Assembly (NCBI GenBank): GCA_040387055.1
Contig: JAZKEM010000005.1
Coordinates: 1-15,454, forward strand
Origin: Stenotrophobium sp040387055
GTDB taxonomy: Bacteria; Pseudomonadota; Gammaproteobacteria; Nevskiales; Nevskiaceae
Direction: 5' to 3'
DNA: 15,454 nucleotides
Under the pieces are notes generated by a model. That model had not been told where the DNA came from, did no database searches, and saw nothing but the letters and a program-made list of their open reading frames with translations. Shown piece by piece: positions 6,928 through 14,261 of the stretch; positions within the stretch are counted from its first letter, which is position 1, and each line of letters begins with the position of its first letter. The position numbers and the translations under genes were made by a program.

Positions 6928-8193
6928 TTAAAACTTCACGACAAAACGTGCGCCAGCGCCATCCGCATTACCAGCGATAATTTGCCAGCCAAGGCGATCG
7001 CAAATGCGATGAACGATATACAGGCCTAGCCCCAGTCCGCGACTCTGTGCGCCGCGATAGCGCCGTTCAAAGATGTGATCAAGCGCGTTGTCGGGAATTC
7101 CCGTGCCAGTGTCTTGGACGACGAACTCGTGTTCAGAAAGAGAAATGTCGATACGCCCTTTGCTGGTGTTCTGAATGGCGTTACTGATTAAGTTTTGTAC
7201 CACGCACAACACCATGGCCTGCGGCGCCTGCACGGTAACCGGTGCGCGGATATCAACGTGAATGCTGAGTGCCTTGTCGGCCAGTTGATCGCTAAAAGCA
7301 TCTGCACGTTCGTGCAAAATTTCATCCAGCGCACAACTGTCGTTGGCAATGCCGCCGTCTTCACGAGCGAGAAATAGCAGTGCCTCAATCAAAGCCTGCA
7401 TTTGTGAGGCAGCGCGGCGGATACGCGCTAAACGTTCAATGCTGCGCTCGCTGAGTTGTGGGTCTTCTTGCAGCAAATGTGTCGCGCTGATGATGACGGA
7501 TAAGGGCGTGCGTAATTCGTGACTCGCGTCATCGGTAAAGGCTTTCTCGCGTTCAACATACTGGTCGATCTTTTCCAGATACTGATCAAAGGCGTGTGCG
7601 ATCTGGCCGACTTCGTGATCGCCGAATTGGCTGCCGAGTTTGATGCCGCGATCTGTTGGATCAATATCAGTGACCAAGCGCGCCAGTCGCGATACCGGGC
7701 GCGTGACTAATAGTGAAAGTCCGGCGCCAACGATTGCAGCAACGAACAAACAACCTGCAATAAATATCCAGGCAAGGCCGACAAGGCGCACTTCTAGATC
7801 TTCGACGCGAACGAGGTCGATGCTCATATAAATTCGCGTTTCGCCGATATCGTGACGGATGCCTTGATACTCGCCGCCTTTCCATTTGAATTCGTCAGTC
7901 CTGCCGTTGCTCCAATTCGCCATCGGCGTTGGCAAGTCAGTGGTTGCAGCACCGGGTTGATAGACGTAAGTACGGATGCCGTCGCGTTCAGGCGGTTTGA
8001 CGCCTGGGTTTTGCAGGTGGTAGTCGGTAAATGCGTTGACTTCACGCATCAGTGATTGCGTGACTAATTCTTCTTCCAGCACGTCAATGAACTGATCCAT
8101 CGCGTAGTAAAAACCGCCAGAGATCAGCGTAGCGATGATCAGCAGCGCTCCGACAAAGCGCGAACGCAAACTGAGGCGCAAGTTAAAGGGCAT
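6928..8193 (-). CDS. Sensor histidine kinase of the eptA-linked two-component system (PmrB/BasS-like)
   Basis: This inner-membrane sensor phosphorylates the response regulator encoded just upstream. In the 421-residue form there is a first membrane helix at about 13-33, a periplasmic domain of roughly 100 residues, and a second helix at about 138-162. HAMP (about 163-215) follows, then the dimerisation domain with ASHELRTPL (phospho-acceptor H225) and the ATPase domain: N-box NLISNAIQN (334-342), DTGTGIPD (361-368), RGLGLGLYIVHRI (385-397). The ATG at 8193 overlaps the regulator stop by 11 bases and has GGAG six bases before it. A longer reading from 8346 only extends into regulator-coding DNA. 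The periplasmic edge has an E-x-x-E (131-134), the type of motif used for Fe(III) sensing in PmrB. The ligand is unknown; ColS- or other PmrB-like sensors are alternatives. Confidence 0.9.
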   Translation of the reverse strand: MPFNLRLSLRSRFVGALLIIATLISGGFYYAMDQFIDVLEEELVTQSLMREVNAFTDYHLQNPGVKPPERDGIRTYVYQPGAATTDLPTPMANWSNGRTDEFKWKGGEYQGIRHDIGETRIYMSIDLVRVEDLEVRLVGLAWIFIAGCLFVAAIVGAGLSLLVTRPVSRLARLVTDIDPTDRGIKLGSQFGDHEVGQIAHAFDQYLEKIDQYVEREKAFTDDASHELRTPLSVIISATHLLQEDPQLSERSIERLARIRRAASQMQALIEALLFLAREDGGIANDSCALDEILHERADAFSDQLADKALSIHVDIRAPVTVQAPQAMVLCVVQNLISNAIQNTSKGRIDISLSEHEFVVQDTGTGIPDNALDHIFERRYRGAQSRGLGLGLYIVHRICDRLGWQIIAGNADGAGARFVVKF

Positions 8194-8884
8194 CGTCTGC
8201 TCCAATGCGATAGCCCATGCCGTGTACGGTGTGCAGTAGCTTGATGTTGTGATCGCGATCGAGTGTTTGGCGCAGCGCATGGATGTGCGCGCGCAAGGCA
8301 GCGTCGCTGTCGGGAGGATCATCGCCCCATAGTGCAATTTCGACATCGCGACGAGATACGACGTTAGGCGAGACCGACATCAAACGCTCCAGCAATTTGT
8401 AGCCGCTAGGCGTTAGCTCCAGACGAGTACCTGCACGACGGCAGACCAGCGTCTGTCGATCTAGTGTGAGATCGGCGACTTGCAAGATATTGGCGCCGCC
8501 ACCTTTGCTGCGACGCTGCAGCACAAGCAGGCGTGCGTGTAATTCTGGTAGTGAGAATGGCTTGGTGAGGTAATCGTCAGCTCCAACTTCGAAGCCAATC
8601 AATTTGTCGCGCTCGGTATCGCGCGCCGTCAGCATCAAGATGGGCAAGCTGCTGCCAGCATCATTGCGTAGACGTTTGCATAGCGTGACCCCATCCAATC
8701 CTGGCAGGCCGAGATCGAGAATAGCGACGTCGTAGCTGTTGGTGGCAGCCAGATGCAGGCCTGTCAGTCCATCGCTCGCGTAGTCGACTAGATGATGGCG
8801 AGCCTCAAGAAACTCACCGATATTTGCGGCGAGGTCTTGGCTGTCTTCAATCAAAAGCAGGCGCATTGGAGCGGCGATGTTCAT
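8183..8884 (-). CDS. OmpR/PhoB-family response regulator (PmrA/BasR-like)
   Basis: This is a DNA-binding response regulator, partner of the kinase that follows. In the 233-residue form the receiver domain has acidic residues E13-D14, phospho-acceptor D57 in AILDLGLPG, T86 in MLTARD and K108 in DYLTKPF. The C-terminal winged helix (about 133-230) has LTPSGYKLLERLM and the closing HTVHGMGYRIG. The ATG at 8884 lies 23 bases after the eptA stop; GTG at 8923 and ATG at 8866 are alternatives, since none has a good ribosome site. The position between eptA and the kinase gives the pmrC-pmrA-pmrB order known from Acinetobacter and enterobacteria. The two 6-5-6 direct repeats (6856-6872 and 10689-10705) fit the dimer footprint of this family and are its likely targets, by inference. 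Confidence 0.9.
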   Translation of the reverse strand: MNIAAPMRLLLIEDSQDLAANIGEFLEARHHLVDYASDGLTGLHLAATNSYDVAILDLGLPGLDGVTLCKRLRNDAGSSLPILMLTARDTERDKLIGFEVGADDYLTKPFSLPELHARLLVLQRRSKGGGANILQVADLTLDRQTLVCRRAGTRLELTPSGYKLLERLMSVSPNVVSRRDVEIALWGDDPPDSDAALRAHIHALRQTLDRDHNIKLLHTVHGMGYRIGADDAL

Positions 8885-8907
8885 GCCACCAAGGCTAGCA
8901 TTACTCG

Positions 8908-10599
8908 CTACTGCTTTTTGCACGATGCAAAGAGATCTTGTGAAGGTTTGTAGGCTGCTGTGCGAATGCTGAGTAGATCGAGGATGGAGTCGAACAGGTT
9001 GTCATGCGAGCCCGGCTGGGTTCTGAGGGCTTTGACGCAACTCACGTCGATTTTGAGTGCGGCCGGCGCATGGGCGGAAAACCAGGCCATCATCGGCACA
9101 TGGGTTTGTTCAGCAGGCGCCAAGCTGCGCGGCAGACCGTGCAAGTAAATACCGTTTTCGCCCAAGCTTTCGCCGTGATCTGAAACATAGAGCATCACGC
9201 TATCGACGCTGTCTTGGCGCGCGCGCAGTTGTTCTATCAAGTCCGCGAGCATGCTATCGGTGTACACAATCGTGTTGTCGTAAGCGTTGACGACTTCTTC
9301 ACGTGAGCAGCGCTGCACACTGGCGTTGCGGCAGTCGGGTGTGAAGTGACGTGCGAACTCTGGATAGCGTTTGAAGTAAGCCGGGCCGTGGCTGCCTTTT
9401 TGGTGCAGCACTAAAAACTGCGCGCTGCCCGCGGTCTTCGGCATCACTGCATCGAAATCCTTCAGCAAGATGTCGTCGTGGCATTCGCCGTCGGCACACA
9501 GTTTTGGATCGCTTTCTGATTCGAATGAAACCGAGCCAGTGCGCACACACACGCCCATACATCCGGCGTTGTTATCGCGCCATATCGTCGGCACGCCCGT
9601 GCGGGTAACGATGTCGAGAAGGTTTTCTTCAGCGCTTGCTTTCTTTCGACTGAATTCTGCTTGGTTCAGTCGCGAAAAAATGCAGGGCACGGATTGCATC
9701 GTCGCTGTCCCGCAGGATTCGAAATTCGGATAATTGATCAGGCCCGGCGTTGCCGACAGACGCGGCGTGGTGTTGCGTGCATAACCGTTGAGGCCAAAGT
9801 TGGCGGCGCGCGCAGTCTCCCCAACTACGAGCACGATCAGCAGCGGCTTTGCGCTGGGATTGCTCACACGTACGGCATCGGGTGCGACTGCAAGCAAGGT
9901 CGGTGCTGGACCTTTAGGCAGCAGGTCCATGACTGCTTCTTTCATCGCATAGATTGGCGCGGTTGGATTAACGTACAGACGCACGCTGCGATTTTCACGT
10001 CCCCAGAAGCTCAGCGTGCTGAACTGGCTAAATAGAATAATCAGCAGACCGCAAAGCATGATGCCGACCAGTGCGAGACGCCGACGCAGCTCTGTACCAA
10101 AACTTTCAAAGCGCAGCGGCATGCGAGCGATGATCCAAGCCGGTAGTACGCCTTGGGTCAGCACATGCGTGAAGAAGGCAAGACTCAGCAAGTCAGAGGC
10201 TTCGCGGGCATCGGTATTAAAAGCGTTGGCGATCATCGCGCGATCAATCACCGTGCCGAAGCTCTCCATAAAATAACTGCAAACTGCCGAGATCAGGACA
10301 AAGATCGCGAGAGCCGGTTTCTGGACGCGCGGGAGACAAAAGCCGGCCATCGCGAGTGCTAACAATGTGGCTAGCGCGTAAACCGTCGAGGCCAGAATTC
10401 GCCATTCCTGTGCGCCGAATGGGCGCGGGAGCGAGTGAAAGATGGCTTCGAACAAAGACAGGTTCTGTGTAGTGACGAGATACAGAACGGTGAGCAGTAG
10501 TAGCTGGTTGGAGCCTAGGGTTGGCAAAATGGACAGAGGCGACGTCGAGATTCGCGCGGGTGCAACTACAGCTGCTGCTGATGAAACTGATGAGTTCAT
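8908..10599 (-). CDS. eptA: Phosphoethanolamine--lipid A transferase (EptA/PmrC/MCR family)
   Basis: This inner-membrane enzyme moves phosphoethanolamine from phosphatidylethanolamine to lipid A phosphates on the periplasmic side. It releases diacylglycerol and lowers affinity for cationic peptides. In 576-residue numbering from a possible GTG at 10638, five hydrophobic segments span about 43-210 and the sulfatase-fold domain follows. The nucleophile is T275 in VVGETARAANFG. Other zinc or active-site residues are E274, H417 in HQKGSHGP, D487-H488 in SDHGESLGE and H500. Cysteine pairs typical of the family are visible: C309/C319, C360/C364, C381/C386, C436/C444. The ATG at 10599 is preferred and gives 563 residues; neither start has a clear ribosome site. 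It is the first gene of the eptA-regulator-kinase operon and is divergent from the PlsC-type gene. Acquired mcr genes are relatives, but this linkage suggests a resident chromosomal copy. Confidence 0.93.
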   Translation of the reverse strand: MNSSVSSAAAVVAPARISTSPLSILPTLGSNQLLLLTVLYLVTTQNLSLFEAIFHSLPRPFGAQEWRILASTVYALATLLALAMAGFCLPRVQKPALAIFVLISAVCSYFMESFGTVIDRAMIANAFNTDAREASDLLSLAFFTHVLTQGVLPAWIIARMPLRFESFGTELRRRLALVGIMLCGLLIILFSQFSTLSFWGRENRSVRLYVNPTAPIYAMKEAVMDLLPKGPAPTLLAVAPDAVRVSNPSAKPLLIVLVVGETARAANFGLNGYARNTTPRLSATPGLINYPNFESCGTATMQSVPCIFSRLNQAEFSRKKASAEENLLDIVTRTGVPTIWRDNNAGCMGVCVRTGSVSFESESDPKLCADGECHDDILLKDFDAVMPKTAGSAQFLVLHQKGSHGPAYFKRYPEFARHFTPDCRNASVQRCSREEVVNAYDNTIVYTDSMLADLIEQLRARQDSVDSVMLYVSDHGESLGENGIYLHGLPRSLAPAEQTHVPMMAWFSAHAPAALKIDVSCVKALRTQPGSHDNLFDSILDLLSIRTAAYKPSQDLFASCKKQ

Positions 10600-10638
10600 C
10601 GAAGCACTGTGCACTGTTTGTCGTTTGCGAAAATTCAC

Positions 10639-10792
10639 GTTCTTAGCTGTTGGCGGGCCATTTGATGCCGCAAAGCTAGCAATGCGACCGTGAGAATTTC
10701 GTTAGGAAGCGTTGGATTGGAACAATGGGTGGATCTGATTGGGCTGGAATCGGCGATACTTAGGCGTCCCTGAATCTCACCCGACGCCATTC
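10639..10792. promoter_or_regulatory. Divergent promoter region between eptA and the PlsC-type gene
   Basis: This region separates the two divergent starts. The clearest element is the 6-5-6 direct repeat at 10689-10705. About 10 bases beyond it, on the minus strand, there is a TAGCTT that could act as a poor -10 for eptA. No strong sigma-70 promoter or ribosome site was found for either gene. Confidence 0.4.
10689..10705 (-). promoter_or_regulatory. 6-5-6 direct repeat upstream of eptA, likely response-regulator operator
   Basis: On the minus strand it reads CTAACG-AAATT-CTCACG. Each hexamer differs from the CTTACG of the PAP2-upstream site by a single base, the gap is again 5 bp, and the orientation relative to the downstream gene is the same. 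It lies about 50 bases from the GTG and 90 from the ATG candidate start of eptA. Because the region is divergent it could also act on the PlsC-type gene. Confidence 0.55.
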
Positions 10793-11539
10793 ATGAAGAA
10801 AGCCCTCAGCTGCATCCTTACCCCGATTTTCTTGATCGTGTGGTTGATGTTGCTGAACATTTTTCATGTCGTGCAGTACTTGGCGTTCAATATTTTTGGC
10901 TCACAAGCGCATCAGCGCACCGTGATCTGGCTCAACTTCTTTCTGGTGCACGCACTGTGGATTCTCGGCACGCGCATCTCGTCGAGTCAGGCTGCGCCAC
11001 TGCCGACGGATCGGCCGATCATCTTTATCGCCAACCACCAGAACAAGCTGGATGTGTCTGGAATCGGCTGGTATTTGCGCAAACATATGCCCAAGTTCGT
11101 TTCCAAGATTCAACTTGCGCGCGGGATTCCTAGCGTTTCATACAACCTGCGTCATAGCGGCGCGGCCCTGATTGATCGCGATGACGCGCGGCAGGCGCTT
11201 AAAGAAGTCGGCCGTCTTGGCAAGCTGATTGAAGACACGCGTGGCTCTGCGGTGATTTTTCCTGAAGGCACGCGTTCGCTGACCGGTGACATCGCGCCGT
11301 TTCAAGTGGGTGGTGTAAAGACGCTACTCAAAAAAGCCCCGAGTGCAGTCGTGGTGCCGATCTACATCCACAACACTTGGACGCTCAATCGCTACGGCAA
11401 ATTCCCGATGGGCATCGGCGAGCGCCTGAGTTGGACTGTGTTATCGCCGATTGAGCCGATGGGGCAGGCGATTGACGCCGTTGTCGCGCAAGCTGAAGCG
11501 AGCATTCGCGCTGAGCACGATCGCAGGCTAGCGAGCTAA
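10793..11539 (+). CDS. PlsC-type 1-acylglycerol-3-phosphate acyltransferase
   Basis: This membrane-bound acyltransferase of the LPLAT/PlsC family usually adds the second acyl chain to lysophosphatidate to make phosphatidate, the precursor of all phospholipids. In 248 residues there is a hydrophobic N-terminal segment (about 8-35), the catalytic H-x4-D box NHQNKLD (81-87), a second block around R119-D130, FPEGTRS (156-162) and the hydrophobic VVVPIYIHN (186-194). The ATG at 10793 is used; a TTG at 10739 would add 18 non-conserved residues. There is no strong ribosome site. It is divergent from eptA across a region holding the putative operator, so it may belong to the same response. A terminator follows closely. 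Lysophospholipid or ornithine-lipid acylation are alternatives within this broad family. Confidence 0.9.
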   Translation: MKKALSCILTPIFLIVWLMLLNIFHVVQYLAFNIFGSQAHQRTVIWLNFFLVHALWILGTRISSSQAAPLPTDRPIIFIANHQNKLDVSGIGWYLRKHMPKFVSKIQLARGIPSVSYNLRHSGAALIDRDDARQALKEVGRLGKLIEDTRGSAVIFPEGTRSLTGDIAPFQVGGVKTLLKKAPSAVVVPIYIHNTWTLNRYGKFPMGIGERLSWTVLSPIEPMGQAIDAVVAQAEASIRAEHDRRLAS

Positions 11540-11551
11540 CTGACGCACATG

Positions 11552-11579
11552 AAAAAGGCGGGATTGCTCCCGCCTTTTT
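11552..11579. terminator. Bidirectional intrinsic terminator
   Basis: AAAAAGGCGGGA (11552-11563), loop TTGC and TCCCGCCTTTTT (11568-11579) form a perfect 12-bp stem with A-run and T-run at its ends. It can therefore stop the acyltransferase transcript on the plus strand and the DUF1302 transcript on the minus strand. It lies between the two convergent stops. Confidence 0.93.
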
Positions 11580-11608
11580 ATTTTACTTTTATCGGTTCAG
11601 ATCTTCGA

Positions 11609-13483
11609 TTAGAACTGATAACCAATGCGCATTGTGAACTCATCACGGCTACCAAAGGTGGCTACTGAACTGCTATTTGGATTGCCGTTGAGATTGCCAT
11701 TCAGATAGTTGTAGAAACCTTCGATGGTTAAATCGCCATTCGGTTTCCAACGCACGCCTGGCTGTACCAGAATGCCGCCAGCAGTTGGTTCATAGAGGAT
11801 CGCCAGATCAGCGCGCCAGACCAAGTTGGGGAAGGGCTGCTGCAAGGCAAATGCCACGGCGTCATAACCGCTCTTGCCACCCGGCGTGTTATTGACGTCA
11901 CCACCCTGACCTTCAAGGCTGCGGCCCAGCAAATCACTGCGCGTCTTATGCAGCCACTGCGCCACCACATAGGTTGCTGGCAGCGACTTGACGATGCTCT
12001 GATACTTTTCCATCACAATCGCCGTGGTGAATTCATCTTGCTTGAGGAATTTCTGGCCTAGCGATGGATTGGTGAAGCTGCGATCCGGTGTGTATAGGGC
12101 TTCGACGTTGATGATCAACTGATCCAGCCATGAACCCGGATTGCCCTCAGTAACATAGCTACCGCCGAGGCCGAGATTGGTTTCAGCGCGATAGGTGCGT
12201 TCGATGTGACCGCGCAGGCCGCTGCCAGAAAGAGTGAAAAACTCATCCAACTCGCCACGTGCTAAAGCCATGCTGTTGCCGATGTTGGCGGCACCGAGTG
12301 CACCGGTAAATGGCTGGAAATCATCTACTGCAGCATTCAAGCCCTGAATGCCATCTAGGCGTGCCATGGCTGCGTAGGTAAACCATTCATCGGCTGACCA
12401 GACACCGGTTGGATCGGCTTCAAACGGAGTGCCTTGTAGTGCGGCACCTGAACCTGGTGCTGGTGGGATGTCGCGATTAACGCCTGAGGCGGTCCAACGA
12501 TAGACACCATCCGGGTTATAACGACGCGCAGCAATGGCTTGCACGCCAAACTTGCCGATTTCACCTTTCAAGCGCAGGCCGTAGTTGAACTTGTTATCAA
12601 ACTGGCCGTAGCGGTCATGCACGGTGAACTGCGATGGAATGAAGTTGTAAGGCGTGTTGGGGTTGGACAATACGCTGGGCTGGAATTTCTGTGCGTAGCT
12701 GTCGACCAGCCAACCGCTATCAAACTGATACGAGGTGCGCAGGGCTAGTGATGACACGCGTTTGTCTTGGAACTCCTCGCTGGCGTAATCCAGGATCGAA
12801 TGACGTCGCAGATCCAGACCATTAGGGATGTCGAGTACACGGAAGAAGATGGCCTGGCCCCAGGCAATGTCCTGGTTGCCGAGCTTGATCAACAAAGGCC
12901 CTTGGTTGTAAGACAGGTAGAGCGAGGGCAGGTCGATCATGCCATGGCGGTTGGTCCACTCCAGCGGGTTGGGGCGGTTTTTGCCTTCAGCGTCAAAGTG
13001 GAAGTAATCCGGATCGCCGTACATGCGACCCACTGCTTGGCTGCCAACGTCTGTGGGATCAAATTCCTGATACGCCCCGGGGTCAGCCACCGCGCGCACA
13101 CGGGCCACAAGATTGAGACGTTCGTTGAACTTGATATCAGCGCGGAGATCGCCGCGTAGCAATTGCAGATTAAACGGGTTGTGTGTGGTGACGCCGGTAC
13201 GGGTTGTGGTGTTGCTGCCAAAGTTCAAGGTGGTGCGGTTGACCGTCACGCCATTGAACAAATTGCCGTTCTGGTTGTAAGGATTTTCACTCGCCGTGGC
13301 AATCGACATGTCATAGCGCAGCGATCCGGAATAACTAATATTGAAACTGGAGGAAGAACCGCTGGTTTCGGCGTTGGTGGTGGCGCCGCTGTAATCATCC
13401 TGGGCAAAAACCGATGCCGCAGTCAGCGCTAAAAGTCCGGCGCTCGAATAAATCCAACGACGACTCTTTCTTATTTGTTTCAC
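11609..13483 (-). CDS. DUF1302-family outer-membrane protein
   Basis: This is a predicted outer-membrane beta-barrel of 624 residues. The signal peptide is MKQIRKSRR plus a hydrophobic core, cleaved after VFA (about residue 27). A Ser/Thr/Asn-rich stretch follows, then alternating barrel strands to a C-terminal aromatic (MRIGYQF), the usual signal for outer-membrane assembly. The most recognisable DUF1302 block is IKLGNQDIAWGQAIFFRVLD followed by PNGLDLRRH. GTG at 13483 is the start, because AAGGAG (13495-13490) lies six bases before it and the signal peptide begins there. DUF1302 genes often sit beside a DUF1329 gene in lipid- or hydrophobic-substrate-linked operons; here none is present and the gene stands alone. 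The molecular function of the family is not settled, and transport of a hydrophobic compound is only a suggestion. It has an unusually long upstream region. Confidence 0.88.
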   Translation of the reverse strand: MKQIRKSRRWIYSSAGLLALTAASVFAQDDYSGATTNAETSGSSSSFNISYSGSLRYDMSIATASENPYNQNGNLFNGVTVNRTTLNFGSNTTTRTGVTTHNPFNLQLLRGDLRADIKFNERLNLVARVRAVADPGAYQEFDPTDVGSQAVGRMYGDPDYFHFDAEGKNRPNPLEWTNRHGMIDLPSLYLSYNQGPLLIKLGNQDIAWGQAIFFRVLDIPNGLDLRRHSILDYASEEFQDKRVSSLALRTSYQFDSGWLVDSYAQKFQPSVLSNPNTPYNFIPSQFTVHDRYGQFDNKFNYGLRLKGEIGKFGVQAIAARRYNPDGVYRWTASGVNRDIPPAPGSGAALQGTPFEADPTGVWSADEWFTYAAMARLDGIQGLNAAVDDFQPFTGALGAANIGNSMALARGELDEFFTLSGSGLRGHIERTYRAETNLGLGGSYVTEGNPGSWLDQLIINVEALYTPDRSFTNPSLGQKFLKQDEFTTAIVMEKYQSIVKSLPATYVVAQWLHKTRSDLLGRSLEGQGGDVNNTPGGKSGYDAVAFALQQPFPNLVWRADLAILYEPTAGGILVQPGVRWKPNGDLTIEGFYNYLNGNLNGNPNSSSVATFGSRDEFTMRIGYQF

Positions 13484-13812
13484 TGAACTCTCCTTTAGGC
13501 GGGAGTGCGATCCGATAGCGGACCGTCCCTTTTATTCGCACGTTGTCTCGCAGTCCTGCGCCACTTGATGTGACTGCCGGCTGCGCGATCGACAATGGGG
13601 CTTGCCTAAAGCTGTTCCGCCACCTAATTGGGTGGGAGTATTTTTAAACGACACCGTTCAGTAGCCCTCGCTATGCCGTTTGGCGCTTGGGCGCCAAAAC
13701 AGATCGTTTTACTTCAGCGAGGGGGCTTGTTTTGAGTGTTGGGTTTGGCGGCCGCTGACTCGCTGGTGCGGGCTCGAAGAGGTGGGGTGGCGGGTAGTTC
13801 TCATGGCTGCCC
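13484..13812. other. Long upstream region of the DUF1302 gene with hairpins
   Basis: There is no credible coding sequence here. Besides the DUF1302 ribosome site (13490-13495), it holds a small hairpin, CCACC (13620-13624) with GGTGG (13631-13635) followed by GAGTATTTTT, and the larger compound hairpin at 13663-13727. It must contain the minus-strand promoter for the DUF1302 gene, but I could not place it with confidence. The groES promoter begins at its right edge. Confidence 0.5.
13663..13727. repeat. Compound hairpin (nested inverted repeats)
   Basis: The inner stem is perfect: TTTGGCGC (13679-13686), loop TTGG, GCGCCAAA (13691-13698). An outer arm AGCCCTCGCT (13663-13672) can pair with AGCGAGGGGGCT (13716-13727) with a two-base bulge. 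On the plus strand the outer GC arm is followed by TGTTTTG, which resembles an imperfect intrinsic terminator although no plus-strand gene precedes it. On the minus strand it would lie in the far leader of the DUF1302 gene. Confidence 0.6.
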
Positions 13813-13841
13813 CTTGAATATGGCTGGTTAGCCCCTACAAT
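13813..13841 (+). promoter_or_regulatory. Heat-shock (sigma-32) promoter of groESL with an overlapping sigma-70-like promoter
   Basis: CTTGAA (13813-13818), preceded by CC, then a 13-base spacer and CCCCTACA (13832-13839) match the sigma-32 pattern CTTGAA-N11-16-CCCCATNT well at -35 and partly at -10. Overlapping it, TTGAAT (13814-13819) and TACAAT (13836-13841) with a 16-base spacer could serve sigma-70. The CIRCE repeat begins at the last base of the -10. Confidence 0.75.
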
Positions 13842-13867
13842 TAGCAGCCTCGGTGTGAGAGTGCTAA
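13841..13867 (+). promoter_or_regulatory. CIRCE operator (HrcA-binding inverted repeat)
   Basis: TTAGCAGCC, nine bases, then GAGTGCTAA match the CIRCE consensus TTAGCACTC-N9-GAGTGCTAA at 7 of 9 and 9 of 9 arm positions. Its place at the likely transcription start of groESL fits repression by HrcA. The left arm has two changes that break the symmetry, so binding may be weaker than at a perfect site. hrcA itself is not in this window. Confidence 0.88.
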
Positions 13868-13940
13868 CAACAGCTGTTTAAAGCTACCAGCGCCTCCCGC
13901 CATGAGACCCCTAACAAATTGATAAGACTGGAGTTTGTCC

Positions 13941-14231
13941 ATGAAACTACGTCCCCTGCACGACCGCGTGGTCGTCAAGCGTCTTGAAGAAGAGAAGAAA
14001 TCCGCTGGCGGCATCCTCATTCCTGACAGCGCTGCCGAGAAGCCGTTGACGGCTCAGGTCGTCGCAGTAGGTTCGGGCAAGCGCACCGACGATGGCAAGG
14101 TTCACCCTGTTGACGTCAAGGTTGGCGACAAAGTTTTGATCGGCAAGTACTCGGGCACCGAAGTGAAATTCGGCGGCGAAGAACTGGTCGTGCTGCGCGA
14201 AGACGACATCATGGCCGTCCTCGGCAAGTAA
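13941..14231 (+). CDS. groES: GroES co-chaperonin
   Basis: This is the 10-kDa co-chaperonin that caps the GroEL ring as a heptamer. The 96 residues are the family's normal length. Signatures are the N-terminal MKLRPLHDRVVVKR, the mobile loop EEKKSAGGILIPDSAAEKP (residues 18-36) with the GGI(L)IP contact to GroEL, and the closing KFGGEELVVLREDDIMAV. The ATG at 13941 is right: GGAG (13930-13933) lies seven bases before it, while an in-frame TTG at 13935 would add only two residues. It is the first gene of the groESL operon behind the sigma-32/CIRCE promoter. Confidence 0.98.
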   Translation: MKLRPLHDRVVVKRLEEEKKSAGGILIPDSAAEKPLTAQVVAVGSGKRTDDGKVHPVDVKVGDKVLIGKYSGTEVKFGGEELVVLREDDIMAVLGK

Positions 14232-14261
14232 TCGAACTCATAAAATTCAGAGGAATTTGAA

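Noticed and set aside
8194..8346. A 51-residue N-terminal extension of the sensor kinase
   Set aside because: It lies wholly in the regulator's coding sequence in another frame and places unrelated residues before the first membrane helix. The ATG at 8193 has a good ribosome site.
8908..10599. A recently acquired mobile colistin-resistance (mcr) gene
   Set aside because: No insertion sequence or other mobile gene is nearby, it sits in a regulator-kinase operon, and composition does not visibly differ from its neighbours, so a resident eptA is the simpler reading.
13620..13645. Small hairpin CCACC/GGTGG followed by a T-run as a terminator
   Set aside because: The stem is only 5 bp, the T-run is interrupted, and no plus-strand gene precedes it.
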